From an uncultured Clostridia bacterium (GTDB taxonomy: Bacteria > Bacillota > Clostridia > Christensenellales > Borkfalkiaceae): DNA of 33,370 nt. The DNA lies in assembly GCA_904419075.1 (NCBI GenBank), contig CAJFQM010000017.1, forward strand, positions 1 through 33,370, given 5' to 3'. The position numbers and the translations under genes are program-made. How positions within the stretch are numbered: position 1 is the stretch's first letter; the number at the start of each line of letters is the position of its first letter. A model generated the notes under the pieces. That model was not told the origin of the DNA, made no database searches, and saw only the letters and a program-made list of their open reading frames with translations. Below are positions 32,473 through 33,370 of this stretch, piece after piece.

Positions 32473-33079
32473 CGTAAATCCCACCCGTATGGAGCTGAAA
32501 AAGCTCAAAGCGCGCCTTTCGACCGCCGTTCGGGGACATAAACTTCTGAAAGATAAGTCGGACGAGATGGTGCGGCGCTTCACGGAAATCATTAAAGAAA
32601 ATAAACGGCTTCGGGAAGAGGTGGAAAAGGAACTCGCCCTCACCTTGAAGCAGTTTTCGATTGCACGTTCCGTGACTCCCGCCTATCGTGCGGAAACCGC
32701 ATTCTCCATGCCGTCTCTCTTGGTTAAATTAGATTGCTCGACGGAAAGTGTTATGGGCATAGATGTCCCAAAAGTAGAGCTTATCAAAGAACAGCGGGCG
32801 GACGGATTGCCGTATGCCTATGCCGAAATTACCAGCGAGGCGGATTATTCGGTCGGAATGGTTTCCGCGTTGCTTCCGAAAATGGTGATGTTGGCAAAGA
32901 CCGAAAAGGCGGTTCGTATGCTCGCCGATGAAATAGAGCGCAACAAACGGCGCGTCAACGCCTTGGAATACGTCATGATTCCCCAGCTGGAAGAAACGAT
33001 CAAATATATCAAGGATAAGCTGGACGAAAACGAACGCGCGGCGGTTGTACGGCTCATGAAGGTAAAAAGCAAGGCGTAA
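32459..33079 (+). CDS. ntpD: V-type ATPase central-shaft subunit D
   Basis: A 206-residue protein with two long helices forming the antiparallel coiled coil of the shaft. The N-terminal [20 protein letters not shown] and [11 protein letters not shown], and the C-terminal [20 protein letters not shown], are family signatures. Subunit D rotates inside the A3B3 head and holds subunit F. It is the last gene of the operon; E. hirae ntpH and ntpJ (potassium transporter) have no counterpart here. Its stop codon lies in a hairpin (33074-33110). Confidence 0.96.
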   Translation: MARLNVNPTRMELKKLKARLSTAVRGHKLLKDKSDEMVRRFTEIIKENKRLREEVEKELALTLKQFSIARSVTPAYRAETAFSMPSLLVKLDCSTESVMGIDVPKVELIKEQRADGLPYAYAEITSEADYSVGMVSALLPKMVMLAKTEKAVRMLADEIERNKRRVNALEYVMIPQLEETIKYIKDKLDENERAAVVRLMKVKSKA

Positions 33080-33110
33080 CGGAACTCTGCTTTTGAAAGT
33101 TTCGTTACGC
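33074..33110 (+). terminator. Hairpin at the end of the V-ATPase operon
   Basis: GCGTAACGGAA (33074-33084) pairs with TTTCGTTACGC (33100-33110), one G-U pair, and includes the ntpD stop codon. No T-tract follows, so it may protect the mRNA 3' end rather than terminate. Confidence 0.45.
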
Positions 33111-33156
33111 TCTGAAAATATGATTAAATTTATTATCGAAAACAAGAAAGTTTTGC

Positions 33157-33185
33157 TTGACAAAGAAAGAAAAATCCTGTAAAAT
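33157..33185 (+). promoter_or_regulatory. Sigma-A promoter of tRNA-Ala
   Basis: TTGACA (33157-33162), 17 bp, TAAAAT (33180-33185). Confidence 0.85.
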
Positions 33186-33203
33186 AATTACGTTAAATCA
33201 GTT

Positions 33204-33279
33204 GGGGTTATAGCGCAGTTGGTAGCGCGTTTGAATGGCATTCAAAAGGTCAGGGGTTCGACTCCCCTTAGCTCCACCA
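33204..33279 (+). tRNA. tRNA-Ala (GGC)
   Basis: 76 nt with encoded CCA. Acceptor GGGGTTA pairs with TAGCTCC and includes the G3-U70 wobble pair that is the identity element of alanine tRNAs. The anticodon loop ATGGCAT gives anticodon GGC. It has its own promoter and terminator. Confidence 0.96.
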
Positions 33280-33319
33280 AACGCGACGTATACGCACACT
33301 CTGCGTTTACGTCAGAATT

Positions 33320-33345
33320 AGAAACCGATTTATCGGTTTCTTTTT
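33320..33345 (+). terminator. Terminator after tRNA-Ala
   Basis: AGAAACCGAT (33320-33329), TT, ATCGGTTTCT (33332-33341), then TTTT. Confidence 0.9.
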
Positions 33346-33370
33346 CATTTTCGGGCATTTTTTGGACGTT

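Overview
The window looks like a chromosomal segment of a spore-forming Clostridia-type Bacillota. It carries a complete spoIIAA-spoIIAB-sigF operon, a nine-gene V-type ATPase operon in the Enterococcus hirae ntp order, clostridial Tn4451-type mobile-element genes, and sigma-A promoters with 17-bp spacers throughout. The standard code fits, with TGA used as a stop. No rRNA operon or CRISPR array was seen.

Layout. (1) 1-6570 is a decaying accessory region: the end of an unrecognised gene, then two related, diverged TnpX-type serine-recombinase modules in tandem, then a single-gene IS200-type insertion. Each module has the same plan: a TTGACTC/TATAATA promoter, a shared palindrome at the start of transcription, a small basic ribbon-helix-helix-like protein, a hairpin, a conserved 20-21 residue micro-ORF with a strong ribosome site, a TnpW-like protein, and the recombinase. 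Both recombinases and a TnpV-like gene are frame-disrupted, while the flanking chromosome is intact. (2) 6572-6773 encodes, on the minus strand, a probable stand-alone structured RNA of about 167 nt with promoter and terminator; its fold resembles 6S RNA. (3) 6985-8679 is a PiT phosphate transporter with its DUF47 partner, with Pho-box-like repeats upstream. (4) 8714-9558 is a PnuC-family vitamin transporter on the minus strand behind a riboswitch-like leader. (5) 9688-10181 is a minus-strand tRNA operon (CAT, Asp, Phe, Tyr). (6) 10317-11902 is the sigma-F sporulation operon. (7) 11939-20398 holds housekeeping genes: CPBP protease, rlmH, M14 peptidase, tadA, prs, pth and mfd, with an unusual degenerate repeat array between pth and mfd. 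(8) 20524-24434 holds a PrsA/SurA-like lipoprotein, a 51-residue YjzC-like protein, a chloramphenicol-acetyltransferase-like enzyme and an SGNH hydrolase. (9) 24462-33079 is the V-ATPase operon F-I-K-E-C-G-A-B-D. Its K subunit keeps all five residues that bind sodium in E. hirae NtpK, so sodium transport is predicted. (10) 33157-33345 is a tRNA-Ala unit.

How the parts fit. The sigma-F operon identifies a sporulating organism. The phosphate, PnuC and V-ATPase genes are transport functions. The prs-pth-mfd stretch is a common Bacillota housekeeping neighbourhood. The least explained parts are the twin recombinase modules with their conserved micro-ORF and operator, the 6S-like RNA, the PnuC leader and the pth-mfd repeats. 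All identifications come from reading the sequence; no database search was run.
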